Shown here piece after piece: positions 32,008 to 40,806 of a stretch of 44,282 nt of DNA (positions are counted from its first letter, which is position 1; each line of letters opens with the position of its first letter). This DNA is from an uncultured Solobacterium sp. (GTDB lineage: Bacteria; Bacillota_I; Bacilli_A; Erysipelotrichales; Erysipelotrichaceae): NCBI GenBank assembly GCA_900546285.1, contig URCJ01000009.1:1-44282 (forward strand), in the 5' to 3' direction. The notes below the pieces were generated by a model. That model ran no database searches. It was not told the DNA's origin and saw only the letters and a list, made by a program, of their open reading frames with translations. The position numbers were made by a program, and so were the translations under genes.

Positions 32008-32745
32008 ATGCACAACTGCACAATTCAATACCATTCATATATATTAGACAAAGACATCAATATAAATATATATGGCTCTAATGGCCAACCCATTCTAGCC
32101 TTCCCAACTCAAAACTCAAAAGCTGACAATTATGAAAATTCTGGCTTAATTGATGAAATTGCTGACTATATCAACAACGAAAAGATTCAAGTATTTGTCG
32201 TTGACTCAATCGATGAAGAAACTTGGTCATCAGATGGTGATAAACAATTAAAAAGTAATAGACAGGAACAATACTTCAGCTTCATTATCAACGAAGTTCT
32301 TCCTATCGTAAACAAAAAAGCTCCATCTAAGAAACTACCATTAACCTTTGGTTGTTCCTTAGGAGCTAATCATGCCACTATTTGTTTCTTAAGAAGACCT
32401 GATTTATTCTCAGGACTATTAGCCCTGTCAGGTGTCTTTAATTCAAGATACTTCTATGGCGACTATTCAGATGGCAATCTATATAACAACTCACCCGAAG
32501 TCTTCTTACCAAACATGCCAAATAATCACCCATACATAAATACTTATAACCAGAAGAAAATAATCTTTTGTATAGGACAAGGGCCATATGAAGACATGGG
32601 TGTACCAACATACAAAAACCTAGAATACCTATTCAATACTAAAGGAATTCATGCCTGGTTTGATTATTGGGGAAGCGATGTAAGCCACGATTGGTATTGG
32701 TGGCACAAACAAATCAAATACTTCCTACCATATCTTCTAGACTAA
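32008..32745 (+). CDS. Esterase-family alpha/beta hydrolase
   Basis: 245 residues from the ATG at 32008, supported by AAGGAG seven bases upstream. The longer frame would start inside the tRNA. Esterase D/PF00756-like: nucleophile elbow GCSLGA (Ser, about residue 114), downstream acidic region, and the catalytic His in SDVSHDWYWWHKQ near the C-terminus. No signal peptide, so cytoplasmic. The substrate is not known. It is convergent with and overlaps the ATP-grasp gene by 9 bp. Another PF00756-like esterase is two genes away. Confidence 0.82.
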   Translation: MHNCTIQYHSYILDKDININIYGSNGQPILAFPTQNSKADNYENSGLIDEIADYINNEKIQVFVVDSIDEETWSSDGDKQLKSNRQEQYFSFIINEVLPIVNKKAPSKKLPLTFGCSLGANHATICFLRRPDLFSGLLALSGVFNSRYFYGDYSDGNLYNNSPEVFLPNMPNNHPYINTYNQKKIIFCIGQGPYEDMGVPTYKNLEYLFNTKGIHAWFDYWGSDVSHDWYWWHKQIKYFLPYLLD

Positions 32746-33927
32746 CTTAAGCGCATCATTTAAATAATTATTAAGCTCTTCCTCGCTATCTAAGGTAGCT
32801 AAAAACATATAGTCACCCATAGCCCCAGAAAGAGCTTTTTCTACTCTCTCTTCTATAACTATCTTACCTGGATACTTCTTTTTTAAGGCATCAATTGTAT
32901 ATTTATGCTTAAGTCCATCTCTTCTTCCCACAAAAGCACAATAATGATGTGGACTATCATATTCATGAGTCAACTTATCAAAGGCAATCATATCCGCCCA
33001 AATCTTATAAACATCAACTCCATTTGCGTAATTCATCATTACAGGAGAAACACCACCACTAGGACGCATATTAACCTCTAGTGCCACAACGTCACCCTTC
33101 TTACCCAAATATTGATCTCTATTTAAACAAAAGAACTCAAAATGGATGAAACGCGACTTAACACCAAAAGTCCTAACAACAGCTCTACCCTTTTCCCTAA
33201 CAATATCAGGAAGTTCTTTTCTAATATAAAAGGCTGAATCACTTAAATTATTCACAACCTCTAATAAAGAAAAAGTTGTCACATTGCCTGTCTCAAATAA
33301 AGGATCGCCATGTGAATCAACAATCGCATCATAAGATACAATCGTTCCATCAATATATTCTTCCATGATATACAAAGCATCACCCTTTGTATCCATGAAA
33401 TGCTTCAAATCAGCTTCATTATTAATCTTATAAGTACCACAAGCACCAACACCATTATCTGGCTTGGCAATAACCGGATAGCCTACCCAATTAATAAAAT
33501 CCAAACACCCTTCATATGTTTCAACCAAATAATATCTAGCACAAGGAATACCAGCCAAAGCATACTTTTCCTTCATCTTAGATTTAAACTTCACATACTT
33601 CATATCGTCATAATGAAAAGAAGTATTGATATTAAAATCATCTCTAAGCATTGCATCTTGCTCAAGCCAATATTCATTATTAGACTCTAAATAATCAATC
33701 TTGCCATATTTAAAAGAGAAAAACGCTACCGCCTTAAAAACACTATCGTAATTCTCTAACGAATCAACCTTATAATATTCATCCAAAGAAGCCTTAAGCT
33801 CAGAGCTTAACATTTCATAACTACTATCACCAATGCCCAAAACTCTTAAGCCATTATTCTTTAATTCACGACAAAAATGATAATAATTACTTGGAAAATT
33901 AGGTGAAATAAACACAAAATTCTTCAT
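32737..33927 (-). CDS. ATP-grasp enzyme
   Basis: 396 residues. N-terminal Rossmann-like preATP-grasp domain (FISPNFPSNYYHFCRELKNNG), then the ATP-grasp fold with the ATP-binding Lys in GYPVIAKPDNGVGA, the EEYIDG strand, and the Mg-binding ALEVNMRPSGG segment. Such enzymes join a carboxylate to an amine or other nucleophile through an acyl phosphate. The partners here are unknown. The start overlaps the upstream esterase by 4 bp. It is the last gene of the long folT-headed run and converges on the second esterase. Confidence 0.85.
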   Translation of the reverse strand: MKNFVFISPNFPSNYYHFCRELKNNGLRVLGIGDSSYEMLSSELKASLDEYYKVDSLENYDSVFKAVAFFSFKYGKIDYLESNNEYWLEQDAMLRDDFNINTSFHYDDMKYVKFKSKMKEKYALAGIPCARYYLVETYEGCLDFINWVGYPVIAKPDNGVGACGTYKINNEADLKHFMDTKGDALYIMEEYIDGTIVSYDAIVDSHGDPLFETGNVTTFSLLEVVNNLSDSAFYIRKELPDIVREKGRAVVRTFGVKSRFIHFEFFCLNRDQYLGKKGDVVALEVNMRPSGGVSPVMMNYANGVDVYKIWADMIAFDKLTHEYDSPHHYCAFVGRRDGLKHKYTIDALKKKYPGKIVIEERVEKALSGAMGDYMFLATLDSEEELNNYLNDALKLV

Positions 33928-34685
33928 TTATCTACCCTCCTTAAAAACATCTCAACAAAAACAGGAACTCGTTTTTCCCAACTAGCCTCATTATGTTCAC
34001 CATCTTGAATAACATGAACATTTAAGTTAATTGGTCTACTCTTTAAAACATCAATACAATTCCAAAAGCTTTCCTTCGCTCTTTTAGCATACTTATTATT
34101 ACCAGCTTCCTTAGAACCATAATCCAAATAAATCACAGTATCATTTTTAATAGAAGCTCTCTTTGTAAGTCTAACAAGCTTGTCATTGGCAACCCACAAA
34201 GAAGGAGACAAACAAGCAGCGCATCTAAATATATCATTATGTTCCATCAAAGCGTAATAAGAAACCAAGCCACCCATACTAGAGCCGCCAATAAAAGTAT
34301 GTTCTCTATCACTTTTTACAGGATACTTACTATCGACATAAGACTTAAGATCACTTACTAGCCACTTAATAAATTTCTTAGCCTCAGCCTTAATCAAACC
34401 ATATTGATAATCCACAAAGTCATATGGTGCATATTCAAATAATCTCTCATTATTCTTGCCACGGCTTGAATCAATAGCTACAACAATCAAATCAACATCA
34501 TTTTTCACAAGATAATCATACATGCCCCATGACTTACCATAAGTTGCATCCTCATCAAAAAAGACATTCTGGCCATCCATCATATATAAAACAGGAAATG
34601 TGCCCTCTTTATCAGGCACATATACAGTTAAATATCTTTTTTCATCACGCAAACAATCAATTGTTATTTCTTTACGCTCAATCAT
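33924..34685 (-). CDS. Esterase-family alpha/beta hydrolase (PF00756-like)
   Basis: 254 residues from the ATG at 34685 (a TTG two codons earlier is possible). PF00756-type features: TVYVPDKEGTFPVLYMMDGQN near the N-terminus, nucleophile elbow GGSSMGG (Ser about 137), acidic residue around LDYGSKE, and the C-terminal histidine in DGEHNEASW. No signal peptide. Related enzymes include siderophore esterases and acyl hydrolases. It overlaps nadK by 8 bp and the ATP-grasp gene by 4 bp, so the three are co-translated. Confidence 0.82.
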   Translation of the reverse strand: MIERKEITIDCLRDEKRYLTVYVPDKEGTFPVLYMMDGQNVFFDEDATYGKSWGMYDYLVKNDVDLIVVAIDSSRGKNNERLFEYAPYDFVDYQYGLIKAEAKKFIKWLVSDLKSYVDSKYPVKSDREHTFIGGSSMGGLVSYYALMEHNDIFRCAACLSPSLWVANDKLVRLTKRASIKNDTVIYLDYGSKEAGNNKYAKRAKESFWNCIDVLKSRPINLNVHVIQDGEHNEASWEKRVPVFVEMFLRRVDK

Positions 34686-35439
34686 ACTCAAATCTCACAA
34701 TCTTTAAACACTTAGGTGCTTTCTTAACAAACACCGTATTATTCCTATCAATCTCTATTTGATCAGAACCATCGATTGATATATAAGCCTTATCACGATT
34801 ATCTCTAATGGAATTAATCTTAAAAGAAACATCATCATTATAAATCTTATAAGTACTTCTTCTAAGTACTGGAGAAATTGGTGTCAAGATAAGTTTTCCT
34901 TCTTCAATGACAGGCCCACCAGCCGAATAAGAATAGGCAGTAGAACCAGTAGAAGTAGCCACAATCAAACCATCCGCAAAATGCTCACAAACATCACTTC
35001 CATCATCAACACTTAATTTAATTGGAACATTGATATTGGTCTTAAAAATAACCGCATCATTTAAAGCGATACGCTTATAGTTTAGAGTTGGTATACTAAC
35101 CTCTAAAACGCTTCTCTCTTCAATATAAGTCTTGTTTCTTAAAACATCCAATTCATTCTTCTTAAGAGATGTTAAATAACCAAGACCACCATAGTTAATT
35201 CCAAACATACAAAGGCCATGTTTATAAACAAGCTCAACCACCTTAAGCATCGAACCATCACCGCCAAGTGTGACAACCACATCAAAATTATTCATCTTTT
35301 CATCAAGACATTTATAAGCTGTATCTGTTTCAAGGGGATCAATAAAAACCTCAAAATCTTCAAAATATGAAGTAACGTCTTTAACAGCCTTATCTAAGTC
35401 ACATAGATTAGGATTTGGAATCAATAAAACTCTATTCAT
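34678..35439 (-). CDS. nadK: NAD kinase
   Basis: Phosphorylates NAD to NADP. 253 residues from the ATG at 35439 with AAGG-type spacing; the longer frame to 35478 lies inside trkH. The GGDGS motif (LGGDGSMLKVV, about 62-72), LNDAVIF (NE/D motif) and the glycine-rich GLIVATSTGSTAYSYSAGGP segment are all present. Compact Bacillus-type size. It overlaps trkH by 8 bp. Confidence 0.95.
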   Translation of the reverse strand: MNRVLLIPNPNLCDLDKAVKDVTSYFEDFEVFIDPLETDTAYKCLDEKMNNFDVVVTLGGDGSMLKVVELVYKHGLCMFGINYGGLGYLTSLKKNELDVLRNKTYIEERSVLEVSIPTLNYKRIALNDAVIFKTNINVPIKLSVDDGSDVCEHFADGLIVATSTGSTAYSYSAGGPVIEEGKLILTPISPVLRRSTYKIYNDDVSFKINSIRDNRDKAYISIDGSDQIEIDRNNTVFVKKAPKCLKIVRFEYD

Positions 35440-36895
35440 CTTCAATCGCCTTAACTTGTTTGCGTCTATTATTCGCAAGACTAAATAAAATCAAAATCGG
35501 AATTAACTCTAAACGACCTGCCAACATATCAAAAATTAGCACAATCTTAGAGAAATAATTAAAACAATTATAATTTGACATCGGGCCAGCCAAACCAAAA
35601 GCAGGACCGATATTATTGAAACAAGCTGCTACTGCTGAAAAATTAGTTGCGAAATCCAAATCATTCAAACTTAACAAAAGTAAAGAAATAAAGAATAAGA
35701 AAAAATAAATGGAAATATAAGAACGGATTGAGTAAACCAAATCATTATTTAAAGCCTTACCCTCAAAGAAAACATGCTTAATTTTTCTTGGGAAAACATA
35801 ATGATCAACAGTATTCTTAAAATCCTTCAACATAATAACAATTCTACTCACCTTAATACCACCACCAGTAGAACCAGCACAAGCACCTATAAACATTAAA
35901 ATTAATAAGATAGTCTTTGAAAATTCTGGCCAGGTATTAAAGTCATTTGAGGCAAAACCAGTTGTCGTAATAACGGAGCCAACATTAAAGAAAGCATGTT
36001 TAAGCGCTTCAAGGAAAGAACCAAAATAAGAAGTAATATTAAACGCAATCAACAAAACTGAAACGATAATAATCCCAAAATACCAATGAACTTCTTCACA
36101 CTTATAAGCAGCTTTAAAATCTTTAATCAAGATATAATAATAAACATTGAAGTTAACACCAAAAATAATCATAAAGATAGTAGTAACAAGCTGGGCACTA
36201 GTTGAATAAGACACAAAGGAATCATTCAAGATACCAAAACCACCAGTACCAGCAGTTGCTAAAGACAATACTATTGAATCAAATAATGGCATCCTACATA
36301 ACAATAAAGAAATAACCTGTAAAACCGTTAATCCTGCATAGATACCATATAAAATCTTAGCAGTATTAGATAGTTTAGAAACAAGCTTACCAACAGAAGG
36401 TCCTGGAGCTTCGGCTTTCATGATATACATAGCTCTTCCCTCGGTTCCTGGTAATATCGCAAGTGCAAACACCAGCATGCCCATACCACCAATCCAGTGA
36501 GTAAACGAACGCCAAAATAAGGTTGCGTGAGTTAGTGCAGTCACATCGTTCATGATAGTAGCACCAGTTGTAGTAAAACCAGATACTATCTCAAATAAGG
36601 CATCGACAAAGTTACTAGCCTCACCTAGTAGTAACAAGGGAATTGCTCCAATCATACTCAAAACTATCCAAGACAAAGCAACAAGGACAAAGCCTTCTTT
36701 CGCAAAAAAGACACTATTCTTGGGACGTTTAGAAATGCTATATAAAGCTGGAAAGCCAACAATTAAACCAGTTAAGAAATATGCTAAAAAACCTCTTTCA
36801 TGATAAATAAGCGCAACTAAAGAAGTCAACATTAAAAACAGTGACTCAATGCCTACACACAAACTTAGTGAATGCCTAATAAACGACTTATTCAT
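35432..36895 (-). CDS. trkH: Potassium uptake channel subunit TrkH
   Basis: 487-residue membrane protein with four membrane-pore-membrane repeats. Filter-like segments are visible: EIVSGFTTTGATI (repeat 1), LATAGTGGFGILNDSF (repeat 2), GSVITTTGFASND (repeat 3) and FNNIGPAFG (repeat 4). It imports K+ under control of the cytoplasmic TrkA ring. It is 2 bp downstream of trkA and overlaps nadK by 8 bp. Length and partner suit TrkH rather than the shorter KtrB. Confidence 0.93.
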   Translation of the reverse strand: MNKSFIRHSLSLCVGIESLFLMLTSLVALIYHERGFLAYFLTGLIVGFPALYSISKRPKNSVFFAKEGFVLVALSWIVLSMIGAIPLLLLGEASNFVDALFEIVSGFTTTGATIMNDVTALTHATLFWRSFTHWIGGMGMLVFALAILPGTEGRAMYIMKAEAPGPSVGKLVSKLSNTAKILYGIYAGLTVLQVISLLLCRMPLFDSIVLSLATAGTGGFGILNDSFVSYSTSAQLVTTIFMIIFGVNFNVYYYILIKDFKAAYKCEEVHWYFGIIIVSVLLIAFNITSYFGSFLEALKHAFFNVGSVITTTGFASNDFNTWPEFSKTILLILMFIGACAGSTGGGIKVSRIVIMLKDFKNTVDHYVFPRKIKHVFFEGKALNNDLVYSIRSYISIYFFLFFISLLLLSLNDLDFATNFSAVAACFNNIGPAFGLAGPMSNYNCFNYFSKIVLIFDMLAGRLELIPILILFSLANNRRKQVKAIEDE

Positions 36896-36897
36896 GA

Positions 36898-38256
36898 CTA
36901 TTTCGCGATATCCTCGATTGTATTAAAGCCTTGATGAGTAGTAACCACAAGAACAGTATCACCAATTTCAATCTTGTCTTTACCACTTGGCACAATGATT
37001 TGATTACCTCTAATAATCAAACAAATCAACAAATTATCCTTAGTCTTAAGTTTTTCTAGAGTAACTCCAATAGACTTGGTCTTCTCTCTAATCACGAAAG
37101 TAAGAGCCTCAGCCTTACCATTTAAAATACGATGCATAGTCTCAACTTCATTCTCACCAGAATTAGCTAAAGCACGAATATAGGCGATGATATTATTTGC
37201 TGTAATATTCTTAGGTGAAACCAAGGCACCAACATCTAAATTATTCAAAACACTCTCGTAGCTAATATGATTTACCTTAGTAATAACCTTAGCCTTACTA
37301 GCAGACTTAGCATATAAAGATAAAATAACATTTTCTTCATCAATACCAGTAAGTGAACAGAAAGAATCACATTCTGGTAAACCTTCTTCAATAAGAACGT
37401 TATCATCAGATGCGCAACCATTAATAATACTTGCATACGGAAGATTGATAGATAAATAGTCGCATCTTTTTGGATCCATATCCATAATTGCTACGTCGAT
37501 ATTAGATTTGTGAAGGATAGAAGCTAAATAGAAGGCAATATCACTACCACCCACGATAAAACAATTCTTAATAGGAGATTGATAAATACCAATCTTATCC
37601 AAAAATTTAGAAGCGACAGCAGGTGTAGCACAAACAGAAACCTTATCACCATCTAAAATTATCGTTTCACCATTCGGGATAATAGCTTCCTTATTTCTTT
37701 CAATACCTACAAACAAGATATCTTCACTATAGGTCTTCTTAATTTGGGCAAGGGTCTTATCAACAAGCTTTTTATTACCATTAACCGCAAAAGAAATAAG
37801 TTCAACCTTGCCTCTAATGAAAGAATCAACCTTTAAAGCACTAGGCCATCTAATCAAACGAGAGATTTCTCTAGCTGTAATCATTTCAGGATTAATCGTC
37901 ATTGTTAGACCAAGTTCATCCTTAATATAACTTAATTCAGAACTATAAATTGGATTTCTGACTCTTGCGATAGTCTTTAATTCCTTATTCGCCTTTTTCG
38001 CGAATAGGCAACACAACATATTTATTTCATCAGCACTGGTTACCGCAATCAAAACATCAGCTGTCTCAATACCTGCTTCTTTTAAAATATTTAAACTAGC
38101 GCCATTGCCAACCACTCCAATGACATCAAGAGAATTAGAAACATCTTCAACAAGTTCAGCATTCTCATCAATCAAGATGATATCGTGATTTTCTTTTACT
38201 AATTCTTCGGCGATGGTTTTGCCAACCTTACCACAGCCTACAATAACGACCTTCAT
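36898..38256 (-). CDS. trkA: Trk potassium uptake regulator TrkA
   Basis: 452 residues from the ATG at 38256 with GGAGGGG upstream (a TTG one codon earlier is possible). Two tandem RCK units, each with a nucleotide-binding Rossmann fold (VVIVGCGKVGKTIAEEL at about 2-18; NCFIVGGSDIAFYLA at about 230) followed by a TrkA-C domain. It gates TrkH in response to NAD(H)/ATP. A TATAAT in the end of folC (38288-38283) might give it a promoter of its own besides read-through from folT-folC. Confidence 0.93.
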   Translation of the reverse strand: MKVVIVGCGKVGKTIAEELVKENHDIILIDENAELVEDVSNSLDVIGVVGNGASLNILKEAGIETADVLIAVTSADEINMLCCLFAKKANKELKTIARVRNPIYSSELSYIKDELGLTMTINPEMITAREISRLIRWPSALKVDSFIRGKVELISFAVNGNKKLVDKTLAQIKKTYSEDILFVGIERNKEAIIPNGETIILDGDKVSVCATPAVASKFLDKIGIYQSPIKNCFIVGGSDIAFYLASILHKSNIDVAIMDMDPKRCDYLSINLPYASIINGCASDDNVLIEEGLPECDSFCSLTGIDEENVILSLYAKSASKAKVITKVNHISYESVLNNLDVGALVSPKNITANNIIAYIRALANSGENEVETMHRILNGKAEALTFVIREKTKSIGVTLEKLKTKDNLLICLIIRGNQIIVPSGKDKIEIGDTVLVVTTHQGFNTIEDIAK

Positions 38257-38276
38257 CAAAGCCCCCTCCGTATTAT

Positions 38277-39965
38277 CTATTCATTATATCCCCAATAGAT
38301 GTTTTCTTCACTATAGATAATATCAAGCTTTTTATCAAAACAGCCCTTTGGCACCTTTTCTACCCTACAAAAATCATAAGCCACACCAATAACAGGACAA
38401 TTAACACTTTCTAAGAAACGATCATAGTAACCCTTACCATATCCTATACGATACAAATTAGAATCAAAGCCCAACATTGGACAAATAACTAAGTCAATAT
38501 CATTAGTATCTACGCCAATAGGTTCTTGTATGCCGTATTTATTAGGATAAAAGCCATTAAGAGGAACAACAGCCTTCACCTCATTCTCGCTTAAGCATAC
38601 TGGATAACTAAAGACCTTATCTTCTTTTTCAAGTTCGCTTAAATCTACTTCACTTCCAAAAGCCTTATAAATCATGACATTCTTAGCTTTCTTAAACTCT
38701 GAACTATTCTTGATCTTGTCAACTATAACTTTAGACTTATAGACAACTTCATCTCTACTTAAGCTATTAAGCTTCTCTTTACATCTTTTCCTTAATAACT
38801 TCTTATAAGCCAATAGTACTTCGCCACTTAAATATAAAGAACCACAGACTACAGCATCCTTATCAGATGCATATTCAATACCCGAATAGGCATCATCAAA
38901 GACACAACACTTAATACCCTTTTCATCAATATATTCTTTTAAGATATTAGGTTCAATAGCACGAATACTATTAGGTTTGATACAAACAAATTCGGATGCA
39001 TATGGAAGCATTAAATTGATCATCTCTTTATAATCCTTATCTTTTAAGATGCCTATCACAAAAGTATATTTACCATCCAAACTATCAGTAAGTGCCTTAA
39101 CACATTGGACATTATGAGCTCCATCAATCATGAATATAGGCTTTTTAGATAATACATACATTCTAGCCATCCATTCAGCCTTCTTTAAACCCAGTTTAAG
39201 CGCATCATTATCTATATTAAAACCCTTATCATTTAAGATTTCTATCGCATCTACTACGATACTGGCATTAAAGTGTTGATACTTACCATTTAAACCAAGT
39301 TCAATATCGCTGTTTACTAAACTAAAGTTACACTTATATAATCTTGCATTTTTTTCTTTACATACAGCCTTATAAACAGGTATTACACACTCAGGACCAT
39401 ATACCAAAACATCGCCATTTTCTTTAATGATACCGGCCTTCTCAAGTGCAATCTTTTCTAGTGTATCTCCAAGTATTTCAGTATGTTCTAGACCAATATT
39501 AGTAATAATAGAAAGGACGCTATTATCAATCACATTAGTCGCATCTAAGCGGCCACCTAAGCCAACTTCAAGCACTACAACATCACATTCTTGTTCATAG
39601 AAATATAAGAAAGCAATACAGGTTAATATCTCAAAGAAAGTTAAATTGTAACCTGTATCTTCACTAACTTTTTTAACTTTTTCCGTTAGCCTAACAAGAT
39701 CAGTATCACTTATACATTTTCCATTAATTAAAAAACGCTCATTATATTCAATCAAATGGGGTGAAATAAAAGTACCAACTTTATAGTTAGCTTCTTTTAA
39801 AACGGAAGACAACATTGCACATACTGAGCCCTTACCATTAGAACCGGCTACATGGATGATTTTTAGCTTATCTTGAACATTATCAAAATAAGGCATTACT
39901 TCCTTTAAATAATTCCCATTACCTTTTTTTGATTCAAGATAACTAATTGCGTCTGTTTTCAACAT
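38277..39965 (-). CDS. folC: Fusion of folylpolyglutamate synthase and 5-formyltetrahydrofolate cyclo-ligase
   Basis: 562 residues. Residues 1 to about 385 are a Mur-ligase-like FolC: P-loop HVAGSNGKGSVC, FISPHL, VLEVGLGGRLDATN, TNIGLEHTEILG, MIDGAHN. It adds glutamates to folates. Residues about 390-562 are 5-formyl-THF cyclo-ligase (5-FCL, YgfA/MTHFS type): LLRKRCKEKLNSLS, MIYKAFGSEVD, VICPMLGFDSNLYRIGYGKGYYDRFL. It converts 5-formyl-THF to methenyl-THF with ATP. Normal FolC is about 420 residues, so the C-terminal domain is a true extra unit. No stop or frameshift separates them. It overlaps folT by 23 bp and lies under the THF riboswitch. Confidence 0.93.
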   Translation of the reverse strand: MLKTDAISYLESKKGNGNYLKEVMPYFDNVQDKLKIIHVAGSNGKGSVCAMLSSVLKEANYKVGTFISPHLIEYNERFLINGKCISDTDLVRLTEKVKKVSEDTGYNLTFFEILTCIAFLYFYEQECDVVVLEVGLGGRLDATNVIDNSVLSIITNIGLEHTEILGDTLEKIALEKAGIIKENGDVLVYGPECVIPVYKAVCKEKNARLYKCNFSLVNSDIELGLNGKYQHFNASIVVDAIEILNDKGFNIDNDALKLGLKKAEWMARMYVLSKKPIFMIDGAHNVQCVKALTDSLDGKYTFVIGILKDKDYKEMINLMLPYASEFVCIKPNSIRAIEPNILKEYIDEKGIKCCVFDDAYSGIEYASDKDAVVCGSLYLSGEVLLAYKKLLRKRCKEKLNSLSRDEVVYKSKVIVDKIKNSSEFKKAKNVMIYKAFGSEVDLSELEKEDKVFSYPVCLSENEVKAVVPLNGFYPNKYGIQEPIGVDTNDIDLVICPMLGFDSNLYRIGYGKGYYDRFLESVNCPVIGVAYDFCRVEKVPKGCFDKKLDIIYSEENIYWGYNE

Positions 39966-40449
39966 ACTTCATATACTTCCTTAAGAAGCACAAAGCTAGT
40001 ACCTCTACCACAAACATAACTGTTGAAGAATAAATACGAGTTATGAAAGTTGCTTTAAATGACAAGTTATACATAAGTGAAATAATCGTTGTGTTTATAA
40101 ATAAGCTAATAATGAAACGATTAATCAAACAAGCTAAAATAATATTCTTATTACTTAAATCTTTCTTATAGAAAAAATAAGCATAAACAACAGCACACAT
40201 GATGCTGGTTAAAGTTAATAGTGGATTATAAGGACCAATTGGGAATAATAAGGCTCCAAGTAGATCACCGAATAAAGCTACCATAATTGCACCATAGTAT
40301 CCATAAAAGTAGGCACTCAAAACAATAGTTAAGAATGTAAAACTAATTTTGAAATTCATTGCTTTAATAGATACAAAGCGTGATAACACAATATTTAGCC
40401 CAATCATTAAGGCTAAAATAACTAAAGAACCAACACGTTTATTTTTCAT
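39943..40449 (-). CDS. folT: ECF transporter folate-binding S-component
   Basis: 168 residues with six membrane helices in the ECF S-component pattern, basic start MKNKRVGSLVILALMIGLN, and FGDLLGALLFPIGPYNPLLTLT in the substrate region. It binds folate outside and works with the shared EcfT/A/A' module, which is not in this window. The folate assignment rests on the THF riboswitch directly upstream and the folC fusion downstream. GGAGG precedes the ATG. Confidence 0.92.
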   Translation of the reverse strand: MKNKRVGSLVILALMIGLNIVLSRFVSIKAMNFKISFTFLTIVLSAYFYGYYGAIMVALFGDLLGALLFPIGPYNPLLTLTSIMCAVVYAYFFYKKDLSNKNIILACLINRFIISLFINTTIISLMYNLSFKATFITRIYSSTVMFVVEVLALCFLRKYMKYVENRRN

Positions 40450-40463
40450 CTAAAACCTCCAGC

Positions 40464-40551
40464 GAACGCGAGATAACACCGCGATTCCTCTTCGTCCTAT
40501 ATCAACGTTCCGTATACAGGCACTTAACGCGTTATCCCTACTCTTTCGTTC
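40464..40551 (-). ncRNA. THF (tetrahydrofolate) riboswitch
   Basis: Minus strand: GAACG...GAGTAGGGATAACGCGTTAAGTGCC, then CGAAGAGGAATCGCGGTGTTATC and CGTTC, very close to the folT RNA consensus (GAGTAG, GCGTTAAGTG, CGAAG, GCGGTG). The outer stem is GAACG/CGTTC and the inner stem is GGATAAC/GTTATCT. The folT GGAGG lies just 3' of the aptamer, so ligand binding could block ribosome access. When folates are plentiful, folT and the genes behind it should be down-regulated (known for the class). Confidence 0.93.
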
Positions 40552-40559
40552 TTTGAAAA

Positions 40560-40565
40560 ATTATA
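40560..40565 (-). promoter_or_regulatory. -10 box upstream of the THF riboswitch
   Basis: TATAAT on the minus strand (40565-40560), about 9 bases before the riboswitch stem. No good -35 box is seen at standard spacing. Confidence 0.45.
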
Positions 40566-40615
40566 TAATAAATCCTTGCTTTTTAAAATTATTTGCTATA
40601 TCATTAATAAGCAAT

Positions 40616-40698
40616 CCGGGCGTGGCGAAATTGGCAGACGCGCTAGACTTAGGATCTAGTGGGTGACCGTGGGGGTTCGAGTCCCTTCGCCCGGACCA
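40616..40698 (+). tRNA. tRNA-Leu (TAG)
   Basis: 83 nt with a long variable arm, acceptor CCGGGCG/CGCCCGG, D-arm GTGGCGAAATTGGCAGACGC typical of tRNA-Leu, anticodon loop CTTAGGA (anticodon TAG), CCA encoded. Confidence 0.96.
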
Positions 40699-40710
40699 TT
40701 TTGTTTCTGA

Positions 40711-40739
40711 AAGTAGTTATGAAAATAGCTACTTTTTTA
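40711..40739 (+). terminator. tRNA-Leu terminator
   Basis: Nine-bp stem AGTAGTTAT (40712-40720) with ATAGCTACT (40725-40733) including one G-T pair, loop GAAA, then six T. Confidence 0.8.
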
Positions 40740-40749
40740 TTTTAAAAAT

Positions 40750-40778
40750 TTGTTAGTTTTATCTTAATAAGTTATCAT
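40750..40778 (+). promoter_or_regulatory. coaX promoter
   Basis: TTGTTA (40750-40755) and TATCAT (40773-40778) are 17 bases apart. AAAGGA lies upstream of the ATG at 40807. Confidence 0.5.
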
Positions 40779-40806
40779 TAGATAGCATAATAAAGGAATA
40801 TTAAAA

